Positions 49,437-63,900 of a stretch of DNA of 64,000 nt are shown here, one piece after another; positions within the stretch are counted from its first letter, which is position 1; each line of letters begins with the position of its first letter. The translations under genes were made by a program, and so were the position numbers. This DNA comes from Paramecium pentaurelia (taxonomy: Eukaryota; Ciliophora; Oligohymenophorea; Peniculida; Parameciidae), in NCBI GenBank assembly GCA_905183005.1, contig CAJJDO010000021.1, positions 710,584-774,583 of the forward strand, given 5' to 3'. The notes under the pieces were generated by a model. The model was not told the origin of the DNA. It did no database searches and saw only the letters and a program-made list of their open reading frames with translations.

Positions 49437-51655
49437 ACTGTAAAAAATTTAATTTAATTTACTAAAAATGCAGAGATAAAAAATTAATTATTTTTAGAAT
49501 ACAATATGATAATGCTTGTTCAAGCAAAATTGATAACTCAAATATATTTAGAAATATCTGTGAAGCTTCATAATTTATTTATTACAAATTATAATTTTTT
49601 ATATGTTTTTGCCTTTCAAATTTTGTGACACCAATTGATCCTACTGCTAAATTGTTTATCTTTAATAAATAAAGTGCTTAAAAATGCTTAATATGAATTA
49701 TTTAAATTATCAAAATAATTCTTAAGGATTTCCTTGCTTTTGGGATTATATTACTAAAATAAAAGGTATAATATTATATATATTAATCAATCATTAATAC
49801 ATAATGCTTAGAATATATATGTTCGAATAAACTTACATCATTCTTATTAACAAATAGCAATAATTAACTAACCAAATAGTAAAAATTCTTCATTGAAGTT
49901 TACACTTAAGTGAAATTTAAATAAATGTTCCATATATCATAAAGATAAATTAGAAGTGAATGTTACTACATCAATGCACTAATTTAACTAATTAAAATCT
50001 TGTTGAACTTATCATACATATATATAAAATCATTAAAGATTAAAGTTTTATAGTAAACTTACATCTAAATATTCCAATAATATGATGATTGCAGATACTA
50101 TTCTAACAGAAATGTATGATTAATAAAAATAATATGGAAAGAAAAAGGATTACTAAATAACATAATTGTGTTAATAATTATTCATAATTCACAATACAAT
50201 CAAGATAAATTAAGCCTTATGATCAATTTTATACAAAGCGCGTATTTCTCAATAATATTTGAGTGATTCATATACTTTAAACACAAAATTTAGATTAAAC
50301 CAAAATAGTTTAATTTTTATTCATTAAATATATATAATTATTATAGTAAGACGATGGTTAAAAGAACTTCCGTAAATTTAGAATTAGGAAAAAGTTCTTG
50401 CTTAGATAATTTGCAAATTGATCCGCTCATGCCTAATCTGGTTAGGAGTTTATATTATTCCTTTATATTTGTTAAAAGGAGGTTATGTATCAAAAATTTT
50501 TTTTATTATAATTATACTATTGACTCTGATTATGATTCTATTTTTGAAGTAGGATTTAAGCTAGATGAGTTATTGATGGATATCAATGTATTTTAAGAAA
50601 TACCTGAAAAGATGTTAATATTAATTGCTGTTCACTTTCACCAGTGTAATCTTAATTTTTGATTGAAGAAAAATTTAATACCAATACTTATAAACTGCAA
50701 TAATTATTATCAATACAATTAACAATGTATCTTATTGTCAAAAATTTTCTGTATATTTTTTTCTTAAACTTTATTCATCTTAGGCATAATAAAATAAACC
50801 CTTTAGCTATAAATTTATCTCATTTATATAATTCCAAATATTACATTTATTCTTATAGACTTGATAGAAGTAGTGTTTCTTTAAAAAAATTATTAAGTAT
50901 TCTACTCGATATCTCTTAATTGACATTTATCAATTCCCTTTATTACTATTATTTCGTAAATCTAAATCATCAAAAGGCTGAAATTAATTTGAATAAATTT
51001 ATTTAATTCATTCATTATTTACTGTTATAAAATTGGCGAAAATCTTAAAATATATTTGCTATTTTAGAGTCTTTTAAGGTAATTTTCAAGCAGGAAATAT
51101 TTGGTCAATACTAAAAAAATATAAATATCATTTGAAATTATATAATGTAATATATGCCCTTCTAACTCCAATCTTTAACATAATCTTTAATTCTAAAAGT
51201 CTTGTTCAATTTATATATTTACAAACTGATTATTCAACATTAGGAACCACTTAACTACTCTGAAGGGAAATAGGAGTTCGAAAAATTAGAACAAGTTCAA
51301 TATTCAGATCTCTTAAAACTTGCAATAGAGTATCATCTTATTTATTTTGCTTTTTTTTTCTCACTTTTCCTTTTTATCACTGAAAGTAGCAACTAACCTA
51401 TTTAACATTTTTTAATTAGAACCTCTAGCATTTTATTTGAAATTAAATATTATATTTTTTTCATCTCAAGGATCAAAGTTATTAAATTTGCTTGAAAATT
51501 TAACATCAAAATATGTAGCATATATTCCTTTTAATTTATTTTCTAAAATATTCATAGTCCAACAATCTAATTTAAAGATATATATATAATTAATTAATTA
51601 TATTTATTAAATTTAATAGAAATACATTTTTATATATTATTATTTTAAATATTTT
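49437..51655. other. Subtelomeric spacer with two short unassigned frames
   Basis: Plus-strand frames at 50354-50596 (MVKRTSVNLELGKSSCLDNL...) and 50725-50919 carry no recognisable domain and may be chance or remnants of one decayed gene. The rest is AT-rich, without repeats or RNA genes that I can support. Confidence 0.35.
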
Positions 51656-51659
51656 CAAA

Positions 51660-52090
51660 TGGAATCTGTGCAAAGATATTAAGAATAATTAGAAGTAAGA
51701 ACTCAATAGTGTATCCAGAGTATGGATCAATTTATTGAAGTGAAATATACCCCTTTTAAATTAGTAATCCTATGATAGAATCAATAACTTTTTTGATTTG
51801 ATTGAAATTAACCTGTGTTAAAAGCCAAAACACATAAAAGAGCTAAGTTCCAATTTTGTAATACCAAAGCCTTCTGAAATTATTGTAGAGATCAATTTAA
51901 ATATAAATTCTGATGATCTAAAATATATTCGGCAAATATCTTAATTAATAATCTTTATAAGTTAATGTAATAAAAAGAACAATAGGATAAGTTGTATGAA
52001 AGCAAAGATGATCTCTCAAAAATATTAGCTTATGTAAAAAATATAGATGAATTATTAGGAAAGCAAACTATGGGGATCTAATGAATTCAA
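51660..52090 (+). pseudogene. Short coiled-coil coding relic
   Basis: Ciliate-code reading starts MESVQRYQEQLEVRTQQC and then continues IQSMDQFIEVKYTPFK. The natural continuation YDRINNFFDLIEIN lies one frame over (about 51770-51815), after an in-frame TGA. Further down, SEIIVEINLNINSDDLKYI and an acidic/basic helical stretch are visible. It looks like a small helical protein gene that has lost its frame. Family unknown. Confidence 0.35.
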
Positions 52091-52269
52091 GGATTGAATA
52101 AAAGCATCATCATATCCTGTCCTCATCCTCCATTTTTATAAGTTTCTGAACACAATGAGATACCAAAAAAATGAGATCCGTTAGTTGTATATTAACAATC
52201 TGCATTTCTAATCAATATCCCAAATTAAACTCTTGCATGATGTTTCGATTGAAATCCTAAGAATATCTA

Positions 52270-54929
52270 TATTTTTTAGTTATTCATCCCAAAAACAGAC
52301 AGTGCCATTCAAAGCAATTTTACGTCCAGCTTCAATCAAAGCACCAGCACAAGTTGATTTACTTATAAATCCACCATCTATTTTAGTTGAAAATTTAGTA
52401 AAATAGTTGGCACATTTTTTCAGTAGTTAAGGGAGCAGTAAGGCAACTTTTTATTTTACAATACCCTTGAGCAGCAATCCATTCACAAAGTTATCCAGTA
52501 GATGAAATAACATAAACAGCCAAACTTTTAGCTTAAAAGCAAGACCCTCTAGTAAAAAAATATTTTCCATTTGAGCTACATGTAGATAATACTTTTTGAC
52601 ACTATAAAAAAGTAGTAATCTTTATTAACTTTGCATTTATAATAGTATAGAATGCATATCCAGCTAAATAAGCTTTGCTTAAGTCTGAAGAACTAGCAGA
52701 ATCAGGAACATTATCGCATGATCTAGTTGCACAAATTTTTCCATGTCCAACAACTAGGATCTTCATTCTTATTGAAATAATATTAATTCTCTGTCATTGT
52801 TGTACATGATGCAGGAACAATTACACAACCTTATCCATATTAAGAAACTGTACATTTGTTAATAAAGTAAGATCTACAATTAGAGTCATGATAATAATCC
52901 GAGGTAGCAGGAGCAGTTTGACAAGATTTATCTGCCCATTAAGAGGACGTTTCATTCCATGCACTTAGTTCCCCTTTGTAATTAATCTGTAATTGTGCCG
53001 TCTTTGCATAAAAGGAACATCAATTGTTAATTAACATCCTCCTATTAGCCCATCATAAATTCAAACAGTGAAATTAATAATAGAAGTATTGCAATATGAA
53101 TAACAATCATTTTGTATGATTGTTGATAGTGAAACATTATAACAAGAGTTATCCTAACAGATTGCCTTGTCTGGGCTTGTATTCCAAACAGATTCATTTC
53201 TCAGATGATTAAAGTGACATTAGTCCTGGTTTAGGAATCCCTTCAGCTGCTCTTACTTTATATAATCATTTTCAGTCAATAAATCATATTACTATATTAA
53301 TTTATGATCAATTCTAGCATCAAATGCAATACATTTTGAATGAGAACCAAATGAAGGAGATAGTCCAAAATTCAAATCAACATAATTCTTAAGAGTTGGA
53401 TTCCAGAAGAATTATCCACAATTTCTATTGAATGCACATCCAGTTCAGAAAAGTAGCCTGAGCACATAGTTCTGGATCGGCATTCTCCTATCTTGACAAC
53501 AGCACATTATTACTAATATTTTGAACATTCTGCATCAGTATTATAATTTCTTTTGTTGTAGCAATATCACATATCTTCCTGAGACATAAGGAATTAAATA
53601 CAACAAATTCACCTTATTTAGATCTTAGATATGAATTCTGATTCTAAACTGTGCATTTTTACTCCATCGATATACATGCGTTATTTCCACTGTTAAAAGA
53701 ACATGTATTTAGCTAATTATAGTAATTTAAATGAGCAAATGTAAACCCTGAAGCAATAGAGCAAACTCTAATTACACATTGGCTACCAATATCAGTAAAT
53801 TTTGATTTGAAGCATTAAAATTAGCTTAATTCTAATTTCAAATACCCAAATAAACTGTATCATAAGTTTAGGCAGTTCAAACTGAAACCGCTTTCAGATG
53901 CTCTTTTGGCTGAACATAAAGCAGGCAAATCTTAAAATCCTTAATAGCAGAGGAACCATTTACTATTACAAGATTATCAGGAAAAATCAGTGGGAGTAAT
54001 TATGGGTGATGTAGCGAAGACAAAAAATTTCTTTTAATATTGACCTTAATGAATTTTTACATGTTCTGTCAACCTATCCTGTATTTGTAGAATTGACAGT
54101 ACATTTATTCAAAAAAGATTAAAAAAGTTAATGTGTGTTATTATGCTTAATCAATTCCTTTATATTAATAATAATATTATTAATTATTTATTATGGTACA
54201 GTCAAGCATGTCTTATCTTTGCAAATTATACTTGTTGAATCCAAAAAACAAACAAAATCTAAGGAAGTCTTAATACAAGCAGCCTCTAAATAATTGCTGA
54301 ACAAGTAGCATTTTTATTGAATCCACCATCAGTTTTTGCAATACATTTTCTATCCTGGTAGATATGCTTCACATTCTCCATTTGTTGTTATATTAATGGG
54401 AGCATCTATTTTAACAACTACTACCTGATTTAACAGTAATTGTTTAGATAAGATGTACTTAGCTCATGAGTATTAATGATAATGGTGCATTAAAATATGT
54501 CTTCTCTTTGAAAGTTGCATCTCAAATACAAGTAATACCTAATGCATTCTATACGCAAGTTGTTTGTATATTTGCTACTGAACATGACTCATCCTCAACA
54601 AAACTTCCACCTGATTTAGTAATGCATTCTGTTAAGAATCCTACACTATTTGAATTAATAGTTAACGCAATTGGAGCATTTGCGCAGATTTTATCAATTC
54701 AATTTAAACCATTCTAATAGCAATTCTTTCCTGATATATTCTAAACGCAAGATTCTTCAATTTTTGCAGCTGCACGTGTAGTTCTTGTTACACATCAACC
54801 ATTTAGTTTAATTGTACATGTACCAATTCATCATCAGTTATCAAAATTACAATTGCATTTTCTTATACTGTATCGTTGACTTGATACTAATACTAGCAAC
54901 AAGAAAACAATTAATATTAATTTATTCAT
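52270..54929 (-). pseudogene. Probable Paramecium surface-antigen-type gene relic
   Basis: It begins with a clear signal peptide (MNKLILIVFLLLVLVSSQ, ATG at 54929). The coding-like text is rich in Cys, Thr, Ser and Ala with regular cysteine spacing, as in the immobilization (surface) antigens of Paramecium: ESCVQNISGKNCYQNG, CITKSGGSFVEDESC, NCRSYFINKCTVSQYGQGC and SCDNVPDSASSSDLSK, ending near STCAGALIEAGRKIAL. At least four in-frame TGAs occur in the first 100 or so codons (two at codons 32-33), and the frame changes near 52735. Surface-antigen genes are typically huge and subtelomeric; this is much shorter. Family assignment by pattern, not by search. Confidence 0.55.
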
Positions 54930-56590
54930 AAATATATTCGAATAAATATCAACTCAAAATATGAATATTCAAATTAAATTTCTTCTCTTGAGAATAACAA
55001 TGCTTTAATTTTTATATTATATTATTATTCAGGTAGATCTATTTGATTCGAATACATATTCAATTTATTTAATGTTTCATTTATTTAAATTATTAAACTT
55101 CAACTTCAAATATAAAGAGGTTTGTACTAAAACTGCAATAATTGATAAAATTAATATTACTTATATTTCATTTTATCACCAAACTTCTTCCTTATTTATT
55201 AATTGAAATATGAGAGTGATAGCCATTCAAAATAACCTTAAGAAAAATAGAACTAAATAATCGTTTTGTTTAAATATTGGAATATTTAATAAAATAGTGA
55301 AAATAGAAATTACTTTTGTAATACGGAAATTTATATAATCTTTAGACATTTGAATCAAAACTTAGAGGACTTCTATTTATTTGAGTTCTTAAATGAATAA
55401 TTATTAACTAAATTATGAGAGGAATATCAAAACTCATACCTTTCTAACTTATCATAATTAAAAAATGTTTTATCATAATAGATTAAAAAATGATTAATAT
55501 ATTTAATTTATAAATTATAAAATTAATATAATTAAAATAGATAATGAATGAATAAGAAGGATAAAAATAAAATTGATTTCTTTTTGACATTTTTATAATA
55601 GATTTTATAAAATCTAATTTTAACGATAATAAAAATTTTATAAATTCAAATCACAATTATCATTGGTTAAAATTGTATTACATAAGAATAACTTCAATCA
55701 ATTATATCTATCATTATAATATACAAAATCGATTGGAATGAAAAGTAATTTTTGATCCTTTAAACAAATTTATCGAATTCCTTAATTTGGAGAATCTATT
55801 AACAAAAGAAAATTAAGTTTTATATTATGATGATATATAATACTAATTTATTTTAGAATAATAATGATAATTTATTTTGGAAGTTGATAATAGAACAAAT
55901 TATAATTAATTTTTAAAATGTGACACGATCGATTACTCCTTAAAAGTGCAACACACTTCTAGTAGGCCTCAAGATATTTTTCAAAATATTTTTCTCTGAG
56001 AAATTGAAGAGAAAGTAATTAAGAGAAAATGGCATGCTTTTGATTGCAGCCAATGCAGAGAGTAATTATATATATTCAGTATAATATTGTTATAAAAGGT
56101 GCTCCTTTTTATTAGAGATTGTGCTTAATAATATTTATGGTCTCTGATTCCAACCATAATTATAGCTCTAATGTTTGAAATATTAAAATTTTCATGGCTT
56201 CCTACAAAAATACACCCCCATTTGCTATAATTCACATTATAATTTTACTTCAATATTGGATATTTAGTTGGCTATTATTAAAAATTTGAATGAGGAATAC
56301 CAGGAGTAGGATTTGACATCATATTAACTCGAATATTCAACATGTCTAAAAATATAGCATCTATTTTTAGCATTAATTTAGTTGACAGAATATAAAGGTA
56401 CTATATTTTTAAGGAATCAAAATATTACCCTGATTTCACAAAATCAAGAAATTAGGTTTACAATATTGCAAGACTTCGATGCCAATATTAGTACATTGTG
56501 CAAATTTAATATTAGTGTAATGGTAATTTGTAGCCTTAAATTTGAACAGTAAATTCTCATTCAGCACTTTAACCAGTCTGCGGTACATTG
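54930..56590. other. AT-rich subtelomeric spacer
   Basis: Mostly AT-rich. A mildly GC-richer patch near 55915-56060 shows no frame or stems that I trust. No gene is called. Confidence 0.4.
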
Positions 56591-56639
56591 TTTAGTAATA
56601 TTCTTTAAAGATTGCCAGTAAGTTTTTCAATTTAAATCA

Positions 56640-57150
56640 TGTCTTATGTGGAGGTTTAAATGGGATTTGGAGATATTAAAAGAGCCAAATAATCTGTTGC
56701 TGTTGGAATCTTGATTTTAGTATTAATATGTGCTTTATATAGGTATTTTAAGATGGATTTATTAATTATTTACAGCAGAAAGAGGAAAGGATTAATAAAC
56801 AGATGAAACAAAAGATGTATTGAGAGAACCATGCCTTGAATGATTGCTGGTATTTTACTTGTAGATGGATTATAAGGAACTGTAAGTGGAGCATTAACTG
56901 GAATGATAAAGTAGATTTAGTTTAGGTATGAGATTATAAATATTTTAGTATTAAAATATATTTGCATATATAGTTTGTTGTGTTCCTATTGACTTCTTTT
57001 CACGAGTATGATTGGGGATTTGGAAATGATACTAAAAGAATTTGGTAAGGATTGGGTCTATCAAACTTAATATTGACATCACTTTTTATATTGAGTCTAA
57101 TTTTACAGATTGCACATTATCATGTTCCTTGATCAAAAAGAATTCTAATC
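56640..57150 (+). pseudogene. C-terminal relic of a MATE-family efflux transporter
   Basis: Plus-strand text matches the order of a MATE C-terminal half: GFGDIKRAKQSVAVGILI with LVLICALYRYF (about 56660-56745), then broken pieces, then VPLTSFF...YDWGFGNDTKRI, WQGLGLSNLILTSLFIL and SLILQIAHYH (about 56980-57130). The G-N/D-x-K-x-AK-x-S/A motif followed by a transmembrane helix is typical of the family. Frames change between pieces, and TGAs interrupt around 56820-56850. MATE proteins exchange organic cations or metabolites for H+ or Na+; this copy cannot do so. The N-terminal half is not seen. Confidence 0.55.
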
Positions 57151-57569
57151 TCATGATAGAATTTGAGAATAAATAAATTAATTAATTTAGATCATTTTAT
57201 TGAACATATTAAAATTGTAAAATTCTCCCTCCTTTTTATATTTACTCCAGATCAATCGTACTAATTTTACACCCAATAATATCATGAACCACTTCATCAA
57301 TTAATCTCAATCAGTCCAATAACCATAGCTGTGGTGTTAAGGAGCTAAATTGATATCATAATAAAATCAATTCAAATTAAACCCTTTATTTAGAAGTTTC
57401 CTCTAAAAATAAAAACATTGAAATTTTCTAAAAACCTTAAGATTAAAATGAAGAAGATTAAAATTATGATTATCAGCCTGGAGTATAAGAACCAAGTTCA
57501 AGAGAAAAATAAGTATAAGGTCATGAGGAAGAAAATATATTAATATTAGTTAATTTTCAAAATTTATTT

Positions 57570-58640
57570 TCTTTATACAAAATTTTTGACCTTAGTTTGC
57601 ATAAAATAATTTGATTATCCAGAGTTTGATTTATAAGCATGCTTAAAAGTTTGTGATCAACTTTGATATCATAATTGTATATTATTCTCACTTAATAATT
57701 TATAAAAATGGATAAGTATTTCTTCTGAGTTTACATTAATAAATTATTAGGTTTATAGAACTACCAATCTGGATCTTAAAGTCTTTAACCATCAATTTGA
57801 TTAATTTTAGCATTACAAATCTATCAAATAAGTATTAAGACAATTCTTCAGACATATTAAATTTTCAAATATTGAATTTTCTAAGGTAAGCTGCTGTTTC
57901 TAATTATCTAATCAATTAATCTATCTCTAAAGTTTAAGAATTTGTCTAGAAGTTATTAATCAATTTATCCACTAATTGATCAGCTCCCCCTATTCCTGGC
58001 AATTACAATAGTAATTCTCTTTATTTGGAGATATGTCATTTCAAAATAAATTACAATTATTCTAGTACTAGGTCCAAATTGATATCTTCTTCAATAAAGG
58101 ATCTCATAAATTATTAAAATATATATCTATAGTTTTCAATTTTTTTTCCCTAAATAGCCAATTGAATATTCAGTCAAAATCTTTTAAAGTTTATCAAGAA
58201 TATAAAATAAATTCTCACTGCTATGTTCTTCTTGAAGAATATTGAATTCAATTAATCTTTCAACATTGAGAATGCATTAGGTTCTATTGAATTTAATGTC
58301 ATGGATTCCAAATCTTAGAGATTGATTATAGAATTCAATCTTGCTGGGTTATTTCTTTTTTAAAAATGTAATTCTTTTGAAATAGTATTAGACAAGTTTG
58401 AATTGCAGATTCTTTTAAGTGAAATCAATAATAATAGCTGTATTTATTACTTATAAGGGCCTTTTGAAATTTTTTCTTTTTAAACACACAGATTGTAAAT
58501 GATCTTTTTTGGTTTGGAAGATTCCTCTTTGATTGGGTAAAGCTAAAGCTTTTCTCTATTTAAAACGAGTCAATTAATTATTTCTTGATAAGGGCAAAAT
58601 TCAACCAAAATATCAAATTGAGAGAGAATTTTGAATGAAT
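57570..58640 (-). pseudogene. Unidentified coding relic
   Basis: On the minus strand a coherent stretch reads ELLLQLPGIGGADQLVDK, LINNFQTNSQTLEIDQLI and RQLETAAYLRKFN (about 58020-57870), and continues after a TGA as SEELSQYLFDRFVMLKLI. Further upstream the text remains coding-like in several frames, with TGAs. I do not recognise the family. The pattern matches the general decay of this subtelomeric arm. Confidence 0.4.
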
Positions 58641-58649
58641 TATTTTTTA

Positions 58650-60580
58650 TCATCTAAAATTTTATGCTATTTTACCACTGTTAAAATTTTCAGTGTTAAT
58701 ATTGATTTAATTATTATACTGAAAGAAAAGTTATTAATTACATGTGAAAAAGTTTTTACAAAATTGAACTAAAAAATCTTTAAGTTATGGATTTGAATTT
58801 TAGAAGTTATAGGACATCATTTAAAAATTACTTTATGACATTAATAAGAAACCAATTTAATTAATAAATAGAAATTAGTCTTTTTTCTAAGATGATACTC
58901 AAATCTTGTAGAATTTAGTAATTCTAATCTACAGAAATTCTGCAATCTAAATTTTCAAATTTGTAATAAATTATTTATTTTTAATTATATTATACTTAAT
59001 TAAATTATAAATTCTGGTTTGAATAATTTTGAATGGTAATCCCTAATATGATAAGAGAATAAATTACAGTTATGCAATTTACAAATTTAGGAATATAATT
59101 TAAATAATCTTCTAATATATATTACTAAGACGATCAAATTTTCTCTAATCAAATCCTTGTATTAATCTTAATTAACATATATTATTAATTCCTAAGATAT
59201 TTTTGATATATCTATTTAAGCTTCAAGATCATTTTCTTCATAATAATTTTTAGCTTCTGAACATCTATTTTTATATATTATTTCTGATCAATAAAACCTA
59301 ATTATTTTTATTCTTAGATTGCAAGTTAATTCATGATGTGACTAAGCTTTTTATGATTGTGAAATAAAAATATTTCACATTTTCATATTATTAAGTTTGC
59401 TATAAATAGATTATATTTTTAAATCTCTTAGAAAATGAGCATCCTTATGATATATAAATATGACAATCTCATCAGCGAATTAAAACTGTTGTAACTTAGA
59501 ATACTTATTATAAATATTTTATTTTAAGATTGCCTAAATAAATATTATTAATATTAATTTTAGTTTATCACTTTAACAAAGAATTCAAATACCAATTGTA
59601 TTAAGTATTAATTTAAAATATAAATTTATATAAACTTATTTATAATAAAATGATTAAAAAATTAATTTATTATAAAGCTCCATAAAATTCTGGTTTAAAT
59701 TAACATCCAAAAATTATATTAAAATTAAATAAATATAGTTCCTTTTATGGATAAAAATAGGATAATTTGTTCCAAAATTTAATATATATGGCAAGTAAAA
59801 CTTCATAGCAACAATAGATATGAATTTGTTATTAGCTTTAACACAATGGTTTATTGAGTTTACGTATCAGGTCTACGATATATACATTAATTTTATTCAT
59901 ATTTCAAGAATCGAACTTAAGAAAATAAAGTTTAAATCATGATTAAAATATTGAGATTTTCATATAATAACTTAATTTGCTCCGTCTTATATCTACTAAA
60001 TTGTATCAATGCTTAAAAAGGTAATTTTTAAATTAAATCCCAATAGAACATATATGCTGATATCAAATGTAAAGTTTATTATTTATTGAATAAAAATATT
60101 AAAATACAAATGTGGTCAAATGATTATAATTGAAATCTGAAAAAGAGACATTTCAATAAGGTATTTTCGAATTATTTTATGTTTCAATTTTTTAACATAA
60201 AATTAGTTGATAATATTTTTGATTATAAGAATAATGTATCTATTAAATAAATTTCAAATTTAATATATATCTACTTCATAAAACTCACCCATTTATAGAA
60301 AAATTGTTCTAATTACAAAAATATATATTTGAGTAAAATTAAATAATTAATCAAAAAAAATTAATAGTTTAATTCAAAATTATATATAATTTAAGTCAGT
60401 GTTAGTGTAAATTCAAAATTATCATCAATTAATTTATATTACCTTTTCTTTAATAACACTCAGAATTAATGGATATTTATATACTTTAATTTGATTACAG
60501 AATTATTATTCTGCCATTCTCTATAAATTATTGATTAAATATTCTAAAAATTAATATTTATTGGAATTTTTGTATTTATG
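58650..60580. other. Gene-free AT-rich subtelomeric stretch
   Basis: Nearly 2 kb of very AT-rich, low-complexity sequence. No gene, RNA, tandem repeat or inverted repeat that I can support. Confidence 0.5.
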
Positions 60581-60587
60581 CTAGAAG

Positions 60588-63500
60588 ATGAATACTTTTA
60601 TTATTTTGTTTTAAGAAATTTATCTCATGTCAATATTGCTAATTCTGGATGCTGCCATAATTAAATAAGGGTTTATTTATTTAGTGCTACAAATTAATAG
60701 ATAGCAAAAATTAAGTTTTTAATCAATAATTAATCACAAATAATCAAAATAATTTTAATTTATAGAATATTTCTTTTTCTATTTTTATAGTAATATGTTT
60801 TGAAATTCAAACATTGTTGATGGAGAAAGGGCATTTTTTAGAGTTTGGATTAAATATGTTCCTTTGAGTAATATTGTAGCTGCTTTCATTAATTTAGAAT
60901 TTAAGAAAAAGTAGAAAAAAATTTTTATTTTTTATATTTTGAATGTATAAATTTTGAGGAAAAAATTGTTAAGAAATACTTTTAATTTTTAGATAGTGAT
61001 AATAGTGTTACAACTGATTAAATTTCATTCGATTTAAGTTCATATGAAGGTGCTTGGTTTTTCAATGGATTCTTCGCAAGTCCTTTAGAAAAAGAGTAAC
61101 TATATATATTAAGGAATAATAAATGAATTAAATATTTTCTAAAGATATATCAATAAGGTTTCCATTTAAAGAATATATTTTTATTTAAATTATTGGAGGA
61201 GATTTTAAAGTATAAATTAAATAAACAGACATCAAAATTTTATATATTTGAAAATAAGATACTATCATATATCCCAGGATAAATATAATATCCTTAAAGT
61301 TGTTATGATAGACCTGATTAATTTTTTGAATTAATCTAATCAAGGGAATAAAAGCCATGTAATTTCTAAAATGATTAAATAACTGATTTACCAGATGTTA
61401 AAATTTAATATTAAGATATCTATGAATTTTTATCATAAAATACTAATTGTTAATAATGTCTATTAGCAGGATGGATAAAAATTTTGGAAATTAATAACAA
61501 TTCTTATGAAATTTAGTTTTTGTTATTTAAATTAATGGGTAGTTTTTAATATCCTTAATTAACTTAAGAAAATTTATGTGCAATTTTTATTATTATACAA
61601 TTATCAACATAAATAAATTAAATAATTTTAACTACTTAAAGCTATACCTTGCTTGTTGTAAATATTGATTTTTCAACCAATCCTTATTTAAAGAAAGTAG
61701 AATTTGAAGTGACCAATGATATTTAATTGTGGCATTACCTTCTTGTTGAAAAATCAGATTAATTTATTTCAATTACTATTACATTTTATTAGGGATATAA
61801 TTAAGAAAAATTTAGCTTAGAAGTAGTTTAATTCTAAATGGTATAATTTAAATTACTATATGGAAATATTTTTTAATCAAAATCTAACTATTTAACTCTT
61901 CAACTTACAGGTTTTTAATTTTTTAATTGTCTTGATTTTAATAATCTTTAGATAAATTGTCATCAAACATGCAAAGAATGTTACGGTCCAAAAAAAGATG
62001 ATTGTTTATCATGTTATGAATACTCAAATAGAAGATATATATCAGAATATTAAGTTTTATTTGTGAATATTGAACTATTGATTAGAATAATGAATGTATT
62101 AATTATTAAACATTATAATTAAATAAAATTGATGTCTAATAAATTGAAAAATAATTTCAATATGGTTTTTTGAAATTAATGATGATTATTATAAATGGTG
62201 TAATTTATTTTTTATATTTAGTCCATCAATAATTACAAATCCTTTAATAACATGTTTAGAATGTATTTTAAATCCAAATTTATGGATTCATACTCTTCTT
62301 TGTTAAACATCTTTCCTTGTTCATCAGGATGGAAGTGTTACTAAATATTTTAATGAAGAAAATTTATAATACGTATTTGCAGGAGATGAATTAAGATACT
62401 GTCTTAATTGTAATTTGAAAGCACCATATGATTTAATTGAAGCATAATTAATATTCAAAAATTTCTGCTCTGCAAGTCAATCAATAAATAAAAATTGTTA
62501 TTTGTGTATGAATATATGTTGAAATGCTTAGTGTGTAGAAGGATTTGTGTTTGAATTTAAAAGATCAACTTGTATCAACTAAAAACCAACTTAATAAAAT
62601 TGCCTTAGATCTTGTATTAGTTTTGATGATCGAGAAATTTGCACACCATCAAATGATTCACTATCTCTTTAGGAAAAATAAATTGCCAAGACCTTATTCT
62701 ACATTGTTAATAATGTATCAATACTATATAAATAACAATAAAATGTTTAATTTGTGAGGATGGTTATATAGTCTCTTCTATTACAGGAGTTTGTAGCATT
62801 TGTCCTATTTTAAATTAAAAATAATGCTAATAAGATAATTTATAAGAACCAGGGAAATAGGGAAATGGTAATTTCAAGATTTTATAATTTAATTCTTGCC
62901 CCCTAAAACTAGAATAAATTATGATATATTGTTTCAAATTGAAAATTGATTTAATTAATTTTATTTAGTTTTATTTAATAAAAATTTATTTTAGGATTGT
63001 TTAACTTTAGAAAATAATTGTAAATGATTATTTTAAAGTAGTATTTAACTATTTAATTATCTTTTCAAAGATTATTTTAAAAATCAATTTTGTAAACAAT
63101 AAAAACACGTTTATTTATCTTTATCATTATTTAGGCTAAATGCAATAGTAATTGATTGTCATCAAGGATATCGAGTTTTAGACAACTATTGCTCACAATA
63201 TTGTGATGAATCTTGTTCAGTGTGCGAAACAGAAAATTGTTACCATCTTCCACATTTTATTGTTCTAAATGCAAGAGAAATTATTATAAAGAACTAATTA
63301 GCGTATTAGTTGATAGAAAATGCATAGAATGCCCTTCATTGTGTTAAGTTTGCTAGAATAAATCTACTGATGAGATTAATGTATTAGAAATAATTATAAT
63401 AGCAAATAAATCATACAGAAAACTCAATTTATACTTTTAGGTGCATCTAAAAAGTTCCATTTGGCAGCAAAATTCATATTGATCCAACCATAGAAATTGC

Positions 63501-63900
63501 TTAATATTGTTTTAAGATAATTGTAGCTATAAATTAGAAATTATATATATAATATTGCATTCACTAACTTAAAATGATATAGAAATTATAAATAATGCTA
63601 AATATAATTATAAATATTTAAATGAAATTGGACTCAAATATTTCGCAATCACAATAAAATTTATATTAGATTGTAAATTTTCATATAAAGAATTAATAAT
63701 TTAAAAATATCTTTAGGAAAATATATTTTCTATAAGATAAAGCGAATTAATTCTTTAGGGTAATATAAACCCTATAATTATACTAAAAAACATTAAATTG
63801 GTAATATTAAAGCATGATTAAATTGTAATAAGTAATTGTATTTTTTAAATATCAACTTTAATGGAAATGATAATGTCAAAGAGAGGTCAATCAATTAATT
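60588..63900 (+). pseudogene. Furin-repeat cysteine-rich protein relic, reaching towards the window edge
   Basis: It starts MNTFIILFQEIYLMSI, a signal-peptide-like sequence whose continuation is in another frame. Recognisable parts are a furin-like unit (INCHQTCKECYGPKKDDCLS, about 61950), ITNPLITCLECILNPNLW (about 62230), INKNCYLCMNIC interrupted by a TGA (about 62520), CEDGYIVSSITGVCSIC (about 62756), and CHQGYRVLDNYCSQYCDESC, which is followed in the same frame by SVCETEN (about 63159). The frame changes at several places, so unless many introns were missed the gene is dead. It belongs to the same broad class of cysteine-rich surface proteins as the genes at 106-10234, but it is not a close copy of either. 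Confidence 0.55.

Noticed and set aside
54466..54717. Plus-strand frame MSINDNGALKYVFSL...
   Set aside because: It lies opposite the cysteine-patterned surface-antigen-like relic, which explains the same bases better.
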